A DNA stretch of 64,000 nucleotides from G963664835 sp965220775 (lineage in GTDB: Bacteria > Chloroflexota > UBA6077 > FW602-bin22 > JBCLEL01). Of this stretch, positions 1 through 6,925 are shown one piece after another. The stretch covers positions 124,001-188,000 of the forward strand of contig OZ244845.1 of the NCBI GenBank assembly GCA_965220775.1, written 5' to 3'. Below the pieces are notes generated by a model that made no database searches, had not been told where the DNA came from, and saw only the letters and a program-made list of their open reading frames with translations. Position numbers and translations under genes: made by a program. Each line of letters opens with the position of its first letter. The first letter of the stretch is position 1.

Positions 1-289
1 CCTGTATCGGGAGCGGCGTTATCGGGTTGGGCTCTCCTGGTTCTACCCCAGTCGTCCAGTTCGGGATCAGTCCCAGCTTCCGATCGTCCTTGTTCCAAAG
101 TGCCTGAATTTCATCGCGAAGCTCAATCACGTATTTCGCCTTTACACTCATCGTGCTTGGCAAAGGTGATCCGTCCGTCCAAACGACAGGAGGGTCTTCG
201 GCAGCTTCGACGGCAGCATCGACTGCTGTCCGTAACTCATTGATTGACGCAACTGATACTGCCGGAGTGCTTGTCCAAATGGTAGTCAT
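1..289 (-). CDS. ELR-module protein, N-terminal part only (runs off left edge)
   Basis: The start ATG is at 289, preceded by a GGGAG ribosome site about eight bases upstream, and the frame stays open to base 1. The visible 96 residues begin MTTIW and hold two short helical modules (around INELRTAVDAAVE and KYVIELRDEIQALW), followed by a linker GLIPNWTTGVEPG. The same start, modules and linker occur in the glycosidase-like gene at 2454-3878, so this is probably the N-terminus of a second such enzyme. No signal peptide is visible. Modules built around E-L-R-x-A-I are known from other bacterial surface and fibre proteins, but the function of this one is unknown. The catalytic part lies outside the window. 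Confidence 0.7.
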   Translation of the reverse strand, partial: MTTIWTSTPAVSVASINELRTAVDAAVEAAEDPPVVWTDGSPLPSTMSVKAKYVIELRDEIQALWNKDDRKLGLIPNWTTGVEPGEPNPITPLPIQ

Positions 290-383
290 TGTAATTCTCC
301 CTATTCTTTGTTGACTTAGATCGTATTTGCGGACTAGCCGCTAATTGAATTCGCTCGCAAGCGAGCCGGCCGTTTGTCAGATC

Positions 384-417
384 CTGGGGGACAAAGTCCT
401 TCAACCTTGTCCCCCAG
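384..417 (-). promoter_or_regulatory. Leader stem-loop upstream of ELR-module gene
   Basis: On the minus strand a 14-position stem (CTGGGGGACAAGG paired with its complement, one internal A-C mismatch at 395/406) closes a six-base loop at 398-403. It lies about 95 bases upstream of the ATG at 289. A related stem-loop sits at the equivalent place upstream of the paralogue at 2454-3878. No U-run follows, so it is not an obvious terminator. A structured leader is possible but untested. Confidence 0.4.
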
Positions 418-499
418 CGCCGCTCATTTCTTATCGGCATACCTCCTTCCCTCTCGATGGCCGCGGTTGGAAGGCTCCTCGGCCCTCCAACGCATAACC

Positions 500-512
500 A
501 GACATATGTTCT
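500..512 (-). promoter_or_regulatory. LexA-like box, copy 1
   Basis: The minus strand reads AGAACATATGTCT, close to the Gram-positive-type LexA operator (GAAC-N4-GTTC). The same sequence plus two flanking bases recurs at 4087-4099, and a variant lies in the promoter at 5457-5497. No clear -10 box abuts this copy, so its activity is uncertain. Confidence 0.35.
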
Positions 513-536
513 ACTGAGAGAACCTCGCACCGCCGG

Positions 537-1169
537 CTATGCCCAGGCTATGATCCTGTACCGGCCGCTGGTCAACCAGCCGTTGTGCGCCTCGTTGATC
601 CCTATGTGGCTGCCGGCCCTCACCACCAGGCTGGTGGTCGTCACTTTGGCCACGTAGGCGCCTCTATCTCCACTCGCGGCCGTATTGACGACGAAGGGGC
701 CGGCTATCGACGGCGACGTCGGGTCGCCGCTTCCGCCGTTCGCGCACCAGACCGTGACGTGCTTCGGCATCACTCCCAAGTTGTGGTCCTTGGTCACGAT
801 GTCGAGGGCGGAAACGTCGAACCACCCGCTGTCGTACTCCTTTACGCTGTTACTCGCCTCCACCCTTCCGGCTACTTCGAGGTCGCCGTTGGTGTCGAGC
901 TTCATCAGCCGGGTGCCGCCCCCTTCCGAGTCGCCACCCTGAATCCCCTTGAACCAGTACACCGCGCCGTCGAAGTTGTTGATCATGTCGTCGAAGGCGT
1001 TCGAGGTTATGCCGACGTTGTCCCGGCCCCTGATCCTCGCCAGGGCTCCCGATAGGTAAAGGTCGCCGTCGTCGTTGAGCTTCATCGCCTCGTCGCCCAC
1101 AGATCCGGTCGAATCACCGCCCTGTGTTCCGCTGAACCAGTAGGCGGTCCCATCGAAGTTGTGGATCAA
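537..1169 (-). CDS. 5'-truncated tail-fibre-like repeat protein
   Basis: This 210-residue frame matches residues from about 105 onward of the fibre-like protein at 4113-5057, with nearly identical repeats (NFDGxxYWFxGxQGG) and the same C-terminal domain ending in GRYRIIAWA. The nearest possible start is a TTG at 1169. Homologous coding sequence continues a few codons further upstream (about 1178, G-F-E-D-L) and then stops abruptly at a TTTGTTTTGCA repeat next to the terminator of the preceding gene. No ribosome site is apparent. It is probably a recombination-truncated copy. It could be expressed as a short fibre tip, but I see no evidence of that. Confidence 0.6.
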   Translation of the reverse strand: MIHNFDGTAYWFSGTQGGDSTGSVGDEAMKLNDDGDLYLSGALARIRGRDNVGITSNAFDDMINNFDGAVYWFKGIQGGDSEGGGTRLMKLDTNGDLEVAGRVEASNSVKEYDSGWFDVSALDIVTKDHNLGVMPKHVTVWCANGGSGDPTSPSIAGPFVVNTAASGDRGAYVAKVTTTSLVVRAGSHIGINEAHNGWLTSGRYRIIAWA

Positions 1170-1227
1170 GTCTTCGAAGCCGTTTGTTTTGCACTTTTTG
1201 GTTTGGCGGCCGATGCGCCCACAAATG

Positions 1228-1264
1228 AAACGAGGGCGGCCGGCCTTGACCGGTCGCCCTCGTT
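1228..1264 (-). terminator. Terminator-like hairpin after 1309-2430
   Basis: On the minus strand a long GC-rich stem (AACGAGGGCGACCGG with its complement) encloses a short loop and is followed by a weak T-rich stretch. It corresponds in position and sequence to the better terminator at 45177-45216 behind the kelch protein, and the sequence between stop codon and hairpin is also partly shared. Confidence 0.6.
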
Positions 1265-1308
1265 GCGCACAAAGGAGTTGGTGTCGTGCTACCTTGACCT
1301 ACCTAGCC

Positions 1309-2430
1309 CTAGGGAGGCCGGGCCCCAACAAAGCCCGCCGGATGGGGGATCAGCGCGTGCTCCGGGAACAAGCCTAGCTCTTTGGCGATGTCCCCTCCAT
1401 TCGCAACCGTCACTTCACCGGCCCTGGCCCAGGGTACATCTTGTTTCCATTGCTGGAACACTGCCCGCTGGGTCCTTATCACGAGTTGATTTCCGAAATC
1501 CTTCATTCGTGACGTCGGTAGTCCGTACTGTAGCAGGGGGTCCGGCGCTGAGTAGTATCTCTCTTTGATCGCTGGGTTTGCATCCAGCAGTGCAAGACGA
1601 TGCCTCACTATCTCCGCCCAAACCTCCACCCCAACCCAATCTTGATCATCGACAGGATACGTGTAATCAAACGAGGGGTCTAACTGCCTCGGCGTGGAGA
1701 ATCGGAACCGCAATTCCTCGTCCAAGCCGGCGTCGTGCAACTCGTCAAGGATGTTGATGAAGAAAACTCCCTTGCCCGGCTGCCACTGGAAGACCGCCTT
1801 CTGGAACACCTGGGTGATGAACCCCTTCCAATAGAACCGATGGGATATTGGATAACCGACGTTATCCAAATCCAGATGCCGCCAAGTGTCCCAGAAGGGG
1901 ATGCCGTCGGTGTTCGTTACTGAAAAGCCGGCGTCGCAATTTTTATCTAAGTAAGCCGCCTCTGCGGAGAAATGACCTTCAACTAGCGGCCAATTCCGAG
2001 GCGATAAGTGGTATTTGCCAATTTGGACCACGCGAATATCCACAGTCAGGCTGCCATCCCTTTGTGGAGGGAGTACGGATGTGCAGCCCTCATGAGTGTA
2101 GGACGCATTCCCTATTCTCTTCACCGGCTCAACCCCAGGTTCGAAATAATAGACTGATACGTCATACGGGACATCTTCGCTTGGTCTGATGGGCCTGCCA
2201 AATACCATGCCACTGTCAGCTGCCCCAGGCTCGGACGGCTGGCGAATTCCGTCGACATTATCATCAACCCATACGGTCCCGCTAATTCCGTTCCAAGTGT
2301 CATATCGCCCTTGATGATCGGTCCTTGTTTCGAAGACCGAGTAGCCACGGTGAGTAACGGCATTAACCGACGATAGCATCAATAGCGAGAGTACAAATCC
2401 AATCAAGACAACAATAAACCGCAGCCGCAT
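1309..2430 (-). CDS. Secreted protein: SdrD-B-like segment plus shared C-terminal domain
   Basis: The start ATG at 2430 has GAGGTG six bases upstream; a GTG at 2439 is the alternative. The first ~26 residues form a signal peptide (basic MRLRF, a hydrophobic run, then SSVNA). Residues ~50-75 (GTVWVDDNVDGIRQPSEPG) resemble the start of an SdrD B-like/Cna-B-like domain with calcium-type acidic residues. From about residue 155 to the end lies a ~205-residue domain (NVGYPISHRF, QVFQKAVFQWQPG, QYGLPTS, RTQRAVFQQW) that is also the C-terminus of the kelch protein at 43278-45131. It starts 23 bases after the glycosidase-like gene, so the two are probably co-transcribed. I recognise the C-terminal domain as recurrent in Chloroflexota extracellular proteins but know no function for it. 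Confidence 0.75.
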   Translation of the reverse strand: MRLRFIVVLIGFVLSLLMLSSVNAVTHRGYSVFETRTDHQGRYDTWNGISGTVWVDDNVDGIRQPSEPGAADSGMVFGRPIRPSEDVPYDVSVYYFEPGVEPVKRIGNASYTHEGCTSVLPPQRDGSLTVDIRVVQIGKYHLSPRNWPLVEGHFSAEAAYLDKNCDAGFSVTNTDGIPFWDTWRHLDLDNVGYPISHRFYWKGFITQVFQKAVFQWQPGKGVFFINILDELHDAGLDEELRFRFSTPRQLDPSFDYTYPVDDQDWVGVEVWAEIVRHRLALLDANPAIKERYYSAPDPLLQYGLPTSRMKDFGNQLVIRTQRAVFQQWKQDVPWARAGEVTVANGGDIAKELGLFPEHALIPHPAGFVGARPP

Positions 2431-2453
2431 GACGTACACCTCGAATGACGCCT

Positions 2454-3878
2454 TTACGAAACCGTGTTCGAGAGTATGCTTATCCCGGTTCGGTGCTCTA
2501 TTATAGGCGACGAAGGCGCGAGATTAGACGTAGGATCGGCAGGGGATATCCCGGTTGATGTATCACTCGCCTTAAAGTCGGTGCGCGCTTGACTGAGCTT
2601 ATCAGAGGTGTCATTCGACAGAGCGAAATCACCCCAGTTACCGTCTTGATTGTCATCAACAAACCAACAAAGGCACAGAATACGAGGCCAATCGTTACGC
2701 ACCGCGTTCTTTTCGGTGTTAAGTCTGCGGATCTCTTCATAGGTTGTCTGAATCCATCCGGTCACGTAGCTAGCCGACGGCTTGCCGCCATTTGTCTGCC
2801 CCTCAGCATCAAAACCCTGGGTGTTGGTCTCCGTGATATAGACCGGCTTGCCAGCCCAATCTCCTCTGATTTCTTCAATGTAGTCCTCATATCTACGAAA
2901 GCTTGCCTCGCCACCGAGGGTTGAACCTTGAGGGAAAGGGCAATCAACAGTCGCGGTATCGCACAACGCACCGCCAGCCGCGTTATTGAGATATGGACTG
3001 CCGTAGGTGTGCAACGCCCAACCATCCAGGTCATGGATCGCGTTTGAAGCACTCCGTAACCACTGAATGTCGGTCTCAAAACCATATCCGGCCACGTCGG
3101 TATGGGAGAATGCAGCCGGCCCTGCCGCCAAATACATCACCCCGGCTACCTTGTTCGTGTCGCCATACAAGGCGTTAAACGCGTCGCCGTACTGTGTGCC
3201 AGAAATGACGTCGTGAGGTTCGAGTGTCGGCTCGTTCCCAACGATGAATATCGTTGCCACATCCTTTAGCTCATTTACTGCCCGGTTGAAGTGCTCTCTC
3301 CAAATCCCATAAAGGTAAGGATTAGTCGGAACCGCATGCCCTTCCTTCCAGTCGATCCGCACGATGTTTACCAACCCATAGTTTCGCGCGGCCACACAAT
3401 GCCTGCGGGCCTTGGCAACTTCGTCGCTATCGTAGACAAGCGCCTCATTCTCCGCCGGCTGTGATGACACTCCGTACACTAGCTCTACGTTCCAGAATGT
3501 TCCGGTAAGGTCAGACCGGCCGCTATCGAACCAATGCACCCCGCGCAGGCTGCCCCAACCCTCCCAGTGGTTGAACCAATCTCTCAAGTTGAGAATATCT
3601 GTGTCCCGGATTAATACAGATGGCTGCGTAGGTGCCGGCAGTCCCGGCTCTACACCAGTCGTCCAGTTAGGGATAAGTCCCAAACCTCTATCGTTCCAGA
3701 GCCTTTGCATCGCCTCTTTGATCTCCAGCACGTGCGCCGCTCTTACACGAGTACCTGCCGGCAACCGCGCTGCGCCAGTCCATTCCGGTGGGCTTCCGCC
3801 AACCAACTGAATTGCGTCCCGCAGTTCGTTAATTGACCAGTAGGACACTGATGGGTTTGCTCTCCAAATTGTAGTCAT
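2454..3878 (-). CDS. Glycoside-hydrolase-like TIM-barrel protein with ELR modules
   Basis: The 474-residue product starts at ATG 3878 with GGAG eight bases upstream; the frame is open back to 4019, but the paralogue at base 289 has the same MTTIW start. Residues ~1-75 carry two ELR-type modules and a GLIPNWTTGVEPG linker. The rest resembles clan-A glycosidases: an Asn-Glu pair in FIVGNEPT (Glu ~216) fits the acid/base catalyst and VYITETN (Glu ~350) fits the nucleophile. Substrate cannot be read from the sequence. There is no signal peptide, unusual for a secreted glycosidase, so it may leave the cell as part of a particle. It lies between the fibre-like gene upstream and the secreted protein downstream in one minus-strand operon. 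Base composition is lower in G+C than the neighbouring core genes. Confidence 0.7.
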   Translation of the reverse strand: MTTIWRANPSVSYWSINELRDAIQLVGGSPPEWTGAARLPAGTRVRAAHVLEIKEAMQRLWNDRGLGLIPNWTTGVEPGLPAPTQPSVLIRDTDILNLRDWFNHWEGWGSLRGVHWFDSGRSDLTGTFWNVELVYGVSSQPAENEALVYDSDEVAKARRHCVAARNYGLVNIVRIDWKEGHAVPTNPYLYGIWREHFNRAVNELKDVATIFIVGNEPTLEPHDVISGTQYGDAFNALYGDTNKVAGVMYLAAGPAAFSHTDVAGYGFETDIQWLRSASNAIHDLDGWALHTYGSPYLNNAAGGALCDTATVDCPFPQGSTLGGEASFRRYEDYIEEIRGDWAGKPVYITETNTQGFDAEGQTNGGKPSASYVTGWIQTTYEEIRRLNTEKNAVRNDWPRILCLCWFVDDNQDGNWGDFALSNDTSDKLSQARTDFKASDTSTGISPADPTSNLAPSSPIIEHRTGISILSNTVS

Positions 3879-3976
3879 TGTAATTCTCCTAACCATTTGT
3901 TCATTTTGATTGCATTTGCGGACTAGCCGCTTCTTGAACTCTCTCGCGTGTGCGCGAGTCACCTGTTTGCCAGATC

Positions 3977-4007
3977 CTGGGGGACAAGGTCGAAGGACCT
4001 TGCCCCC
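3977..4007 (-). promoter_or_regulatory. Leader stem-loop, second copy
   Basis: On the minus strand a GGGGGCAAGGT stem pairs with ACCTTG-A-CCCCC (one bulged base at 3984) around a six-base loop. It is the counterpart of the hairpin at 384-417, at a similar distance from the MTTIW start. The loop sequence and one stem pair differ while the fold is kept. Role unknown. Confidence 0.4.
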
Positions 4008-4086
4008 ATCGCCACCCATTTCTTATCGGCTTACCTCCTTTTCGGTGGCCGTGGTCGCATGGGCGATCTGCCCTCCAACCGCGGCC

Positions 4087-4099
4087 AGACATATGTTCT
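4087..4099 (-). promoter_or_regulatory. LexA-like box, copy 2
   Basis: The minus strand reads AGAACATATGTCT, identical to 500-512, with two further shared downstream bases. It lies just after the stop of the fibre-like gene and upstream of the glycosidase-like gene, so it could control an internal promoter. No convincing -35/-10 pair was found here. Confidence 0.35.
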
Positions 4100-4112
4100 A
4101 TTAGAGGGGCGC

Positions 4113-5057
4113 TTATGCCCAGACAACGACTCTGTACCGGCCGCTGGTCAACCAGCCGTTGTTGGCTTCGTTGAGCCCTATGTGGCTGCCGGCCCTCACC
4201 ACCAGGCTGGTGGTCGTCACCTTGGCTACATAGGCGCCCCTGTCACCACTCGAGGCCCCATTGACCACGAACGGGCCGGCTATCGAGGGCGAGGTCGGGT
4301 CAGCGGTTCCCGCGTTTGCGCACCAGACGGTCACATGCTTCGGTATTACTCCCAAGTTGTGGTTCTTGGTGATAATGTTGAGAGCGGACACGTCGAACCA
4401 ACCGCTGTCGTACTCCTTTACGCTGTTACTCGCCTCCACCCTTCCGGCTACTTCGAGGTCGCCGTTGGTGTCGAGCTTCATCAGCCGGGTGCCGCCCCCT
4501 TCCGAGTCGCCACCCTGAATCCCCTTGAACCAGTACACCGCGCCGTCGAAGTTGTTGATCATGTCGTTGAACGCGTTCGAGGTGATGCCGACTTTGTCCC
4601 GGCCCTTGATCCTTGCCAGCGCTCCCTTTATGTAAAGGTCGCCGTCGTCGTTGAGCTTCATCGCCTCGTCGCCCACAGACCCGGTCGAGGCGCCGCCTTG
4701 GGTTCCGCTGAACCAGTAGGCGGTCCCATCGAAGTTGTGGATCAGGTCGTCGAGGGGGTTCGCGGTGATGCCGACTCTTGACCGGCCGTTGATTTGGGCA
4801 ATGGCTCCGCTCAGCTCGAGCCTCCCGTCCGCCTGGAGCTTCATTGCGCGAGTGCCGCCGGTACCTTCCGCGTCGCCACCTTGGGTTCCGCTGAACCAGT
4901 AGGCGGCGCCGTCGAAGTTATTGATCAGGTCGTCGAAGGCGTTCGACGTTATCCCCACGTTCGCCCGATCGTTGATCTTGGCTATGGCGCCGCCCAGCTT
5001 TATGTTTCCCGAAATGGTCACGTCTGTGTTGAATTCATCGCAATTGCAAAGGGTCAT
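4113..5057 (-). CDS. Tail-fibre-like repeat protein
   Basis: The 314-residue product starts at ATG 5057 with a good AAGGAG site. The N-terminus (DVTISGNIKLGGAI) resembles the beginning of phage tail-fibre shafts. Three ~60-residue repeats follow from about residue 22, each with a core like VGITSNAFDDLINNFDG then YWFSGTQGGD and a MKL-x-x-DGDL segment. The last ~110 residues (DSGWFDVSA, HNLGVIPKHVTVW, ending SGRYRVVVWA) resemble a beta-sandwich receptor-binding tip of phage fibres. There is no signal peptide. It is the second gene after the LexA-like promoter at 5457-5497, preceded by a 70-residue protein and followed by the glycosidase-like gene. A fibre or adhesin role is inferred; no capsid, sheath or baseplate gene is visible in the window. 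Confidence 0.7.
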   Translation of the reverse strand: MTLCNCDEFNTDVTISGNIKLGGAIAKINDRANVGITSNAFDDLINNFDGAAYWFSGTQGGDAEGTGGTRAMKLQADGRLELSGAIAQINGRSRVGITANPLDDLIHNFDGTAYWFSGTQGGASTGSVGDEAMKLNDDGDLYIKGALARIKGRDKVGITSNAFNDMINNFDGAVYWFKGIQGGDSEGGGTRLMKLDTNGDLEVAGRVEASNSVKEYDSGWFDVSALNIITKNHNLGVIPKHVTVWCANAGTADPTSPSIAGPFVVNGASSGDRGAYVAKVTTTSLVVRAGSHIGLNEANNGWLTSGRYRVVVWA

Positions 5058-5090
5058 CGTTTTCTCCTTATGGTTCCTTTCTGTCTGTTT

Positions 5091-5303
5091 CTATTCTTCC
5101 GTTTTGGTTGTATCAGCCGATTCGACGTTTAGTATGTATCGATCACCTCCTATCTCTTCTATGCCGGCCAGCCGCGGTACGTAGAGTCGCAGCGCGGCCA
5201 CCAGGTCCGCCCTGGTCACGACCATCCCACTCACGTTCAGCGGTGGGATCGCCGGCCCTACCGGGACGCCGGCCTTGGCCCTCGATTCGCTTTGCTCTGC
5301 CAT
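5091..5303 (-). CDS. Small unknown protein heading the fibre/glycosidase operon
   Basis: This 70-residue frame starts at ATG 5303; AAAGGAGG lies upstream but rather far (about 13 bases). The sequence is Pro/Gly-rich at first (PVGPAIPPLNVSG), then a probable helix (RADLVAALRLYVPRL) and an acidic tail. No family is recognised. It is the first gene after the promoter at 5457-5497 and ends 33 bases before the start of the fibre-like gene, so it may be a small partner or chaperone of that protein. This is inferred from context only. Confidence 0.55.
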   Translation of the reverse strand: MAEQSESRAKAGVPVGPAIPPLNVSGMVVTRADLVAALRLYVPRLAGIEEIGGDRYILNVESADTTKTEE

Positions 5304-5456
5304 TGCTGCTAGTCAACCTCCTTTCAAGTCCTGTAGCTCGGGTCGTTTGTCGATGTTGCCGGGGCTGGTCCCGGCGCTTCAGGTCTCCTTCCGATAAGCA
5401 CTCTCCCTTCTACTTTTTCGATGGAGGCGGTTGGATGCGCCTTCTCTTGGTCGTCC

Positions 5457-5497
5457 ATTATAAGACAGATGTTCCATTACTGTCAAACATCAGTTCT
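5457..5497 (-). promoter_or_regulatory. SOS-type promoter with LexA-like boxes
   Basis: On the minus strand a consensus -35 TTGACA (5486-5481) and a consensus -10 TATAAT (5462-5457) are separated by 18 bases. The spacer holds GGAACATCTGTCT (5475-5463), directly abutting the -10 box. A second similar sequence, AGAACTGATGTTT (5497-5485), is centred 22 bp further upstream. The recA promoter at 58871-58900 has the same arrangement: GGAACATTTGTAC directly abutting TATACT. It should drive the 70-residue gene, the fibre-like gene and the genes downstream. Repression by LexA is inferred; no lexA gene is in the window. Confidence 0.65.
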
Positions 5498-5581
5498 ATT
5501 ATTGATTCGGCTCCATCCAACCGATACTTGGCTGCTTCGGTCCGGAACGTGTTTTGAACGTGCTGTTCGAGCGGCCAAATT

Positions 5582-5676
5582 TTTGCCCTCCTACTATATA
5601 TATGCACTTTGGGTGGCAAAATGGAAACCTCAAGGCGAAAATTTGTTCGAAGATTTAACAATTGGGGGGGGGTGAG
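5582..5676 (-). repeat. Shared ~95-bp element, copy A (inverted relative to copy B)
   Basis: On the minus strand this begins CTCACCCCC and ends AGGAGGGCAAA. Its central ~50 bases, including CGAACAAATTTTCG and TTCCATTTTGCCA, differ at only about four positions from copy B at 41679-41771 on the plus strand. Similarity ends at the same GGGCAAA in both. Each copy points outward into a cluster of secreted/fibre/glycosidase genes. It could be a mobile promoter segment, a recombination site or the relic of a duplicated locus. Confidence 0.65.
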
Positions 5677-5746
5677 GCGCCGGGGGTTGGCGTTTGCGTC
5701 TGGATGTGGTTGATGGTATCGCGATTGACGTTCTTGCGCGGGGCGA

Positions 5747-5870
5747 TGGTGCGTGGATTCCCTTTTCCACGGATTTGACGAGATGGGAAGGGCGGGAGAT
5801 TTCACCCTCACCCCGTATCGGGGTACGGGGCAGGCTCTTCAATCCTCTCCCATCAAGGGCGAGGAGGAGA
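5747..5870. repeat. Palindromic intergenic repeat, short copy
   Basis: Contains the CCCGTATCGGGGTACGGGG palindrome (around 5812-5830) with its usual CAGGCT flank, plus fragments of the other modules of the dispersed repeat family described at 23985-24445. The rest of 5677-5950 shows no gene I can support. Confidence 0.55.
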
Positions 5871-5950
5871 GCCGGTCCATTCGTGGTTCCCTCGTTCGGT
5901 CGTCCCGGTTCTGGGCGCCCACAAGGGACGCCGCTACAGACTCGTTTTCA

Positions 5951-6895
5951 TTAGTTGTGTGCCGGGTTTACGCGCGCCGGTTGCCTCCCGATCGACAGGA
6001 GGCCGGCAATTGTCAGTCCCAGCCCTATGAGCACCAGGATGGTCACCGGCTCGGCGAATATGAGCAGGCCGGCTAGCGCGGAGAGGGCAATCTGGGTGGC
6101 GTTGATCGCGTTGGCCTTGGCGACGGCGATGTATTGCAGGGCCTTGCTGATCGTAGTCAGCGCAACGGCATTCGCGACGCCGGCCGCAAGCATCGCCAGC
6201 ACAACGATCAGCGGGGTTGCCAATGCGCCGTCCAGCCCGACGCGGAGATAAGCTATTACGCCGGTCGAGATCATGCCGGTCAGCGTAACGATCGATAGCG
6301 CTTGCTCGGTCGTCAATCGGTTGGCCACCCTCCGGCGATAGACCGCGGTGCCTATGCCGTAGGAAGCGCCGGCGCTCATCGCCGTGAGTACCGCAACCGC
6401 GATCATAATAGGCTCCATCTGGTGAAGGCTATTCGTAGCGCCGGCAGTCAAGAAGACGAGGGAGGCTATCAGCAGAGTGACGCCAACCGCCACCGCCCTG
6501 GTGATCGGCTCGCCCAAGATCAAGAGGCCGGCGAATGCGGCGCTCCAGAGCATGGTGCTGTGGGAGATGGGAACGGTCAATACCAGGCCGCTGAGGGTCA
6601 GCGAGATCTGAAATGCGGCGTTGCCGGTCACGTTGTATATGACGCCGATGCCGATCAGGGTCAGCCAGAACTCGCGCGGCGGGAGCAGGTCGCCGCGAAC
6701 CCGGCCGCCGAGCTCGAACCGCCGGATTACCATAAACCAACAGTAGAAAGTCACCGGCAGAGTGCGCATGAACGCGGCAAGAAAGGGGTCGACGTCTGGT
6801 ACAACGTATCGCAGGAAGACGTTCATAGTCGCGTAGGACAGGGCGGATGTGCCGGCCCAGAGCATGCCCCGGCGATTTGCCTGGACCACGCTCAT
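5951..6895 (-). CDS. EamA/DMT-family transporter
   Basis: A 314-residue inner-membrane protein with about ten hydrophobic segments in two halves, the layout of the drug/metabolite transporter superfamily (two EamA domains). The first half runs to about residue 150 and the second begins around PIMIAVAVLTAMSAGASYGIG. The sequence NATQIALSALAGLLIFAEPV near the end is typical of EamA helices 8-10. Substrate cannot be predicted. Its start lies 30 bases downstream of the M20 peptidase stop, so the two may be transcribed together; a link through peptide or amino-acid handling is only a guess. Confidence 0.85.
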   Translation of the reverse strand: MSVVQANRRGMLWAGTSALSYATMNVFLRYVVPDVDPFLAAFMRTLPVTFYCWFMVIRRFELGGRVRGDLLPPREFWLTLIGIGVIYNVTGNAAFQISLTLSGLVLTVPISHSTMLWSAAFAGLLILGEPITRAVAVGVTLLIASLVFLTAGATNSLHQMEPIMIAVAVLTAMSAGASYGIGTAVYRRRVANRLTTEQALSIVTLTGMISTGVIAYLRVGLDGALATPLIVVLAMLAAGVANAVALTTISKALQYIAVAKANAINATQIALSALAGLLIFAEPVTILVLIGLGLTIAGLLSIGRQPARVNPAHN

Positions 6896-6925
6896 GAGAA
6901 TCTCAATTGGAGGACGCCTGGGTGG

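Noticed and set aside
237..530. Minus-strand open frame of 97 codons across the leader region
   Set aside because: It runs through the hairpin, the TTTAC-rich leader and into the ELR-module gene in another frame, with no ribosome site and no conservation of frame in the second leader copy (3901-4092).
537..5057. Diversity-generating retroelement acting on the two fibre C-termini
   Set aside because: The two copies differ at scattered bases of every type rather than at adenines, and no reverse transcriptase or template repeat was seen.
5541..5575. Additional GAAC..GTTC dyad as a further LexA site
   Set aside because: The half-sites (GAACAGCACGTTC) are separated by five rather than four bases and it does not overlap promoter elements, so it does not match the other boxes.
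5458..5811. Minus-strand frame of 117 codons over element A and the SOS promoter
   Set aside because: It spans a palindromic repeat, a homopolymeric C-run and promoter boxes, and the copy B element has a stop in the corresponding frame.
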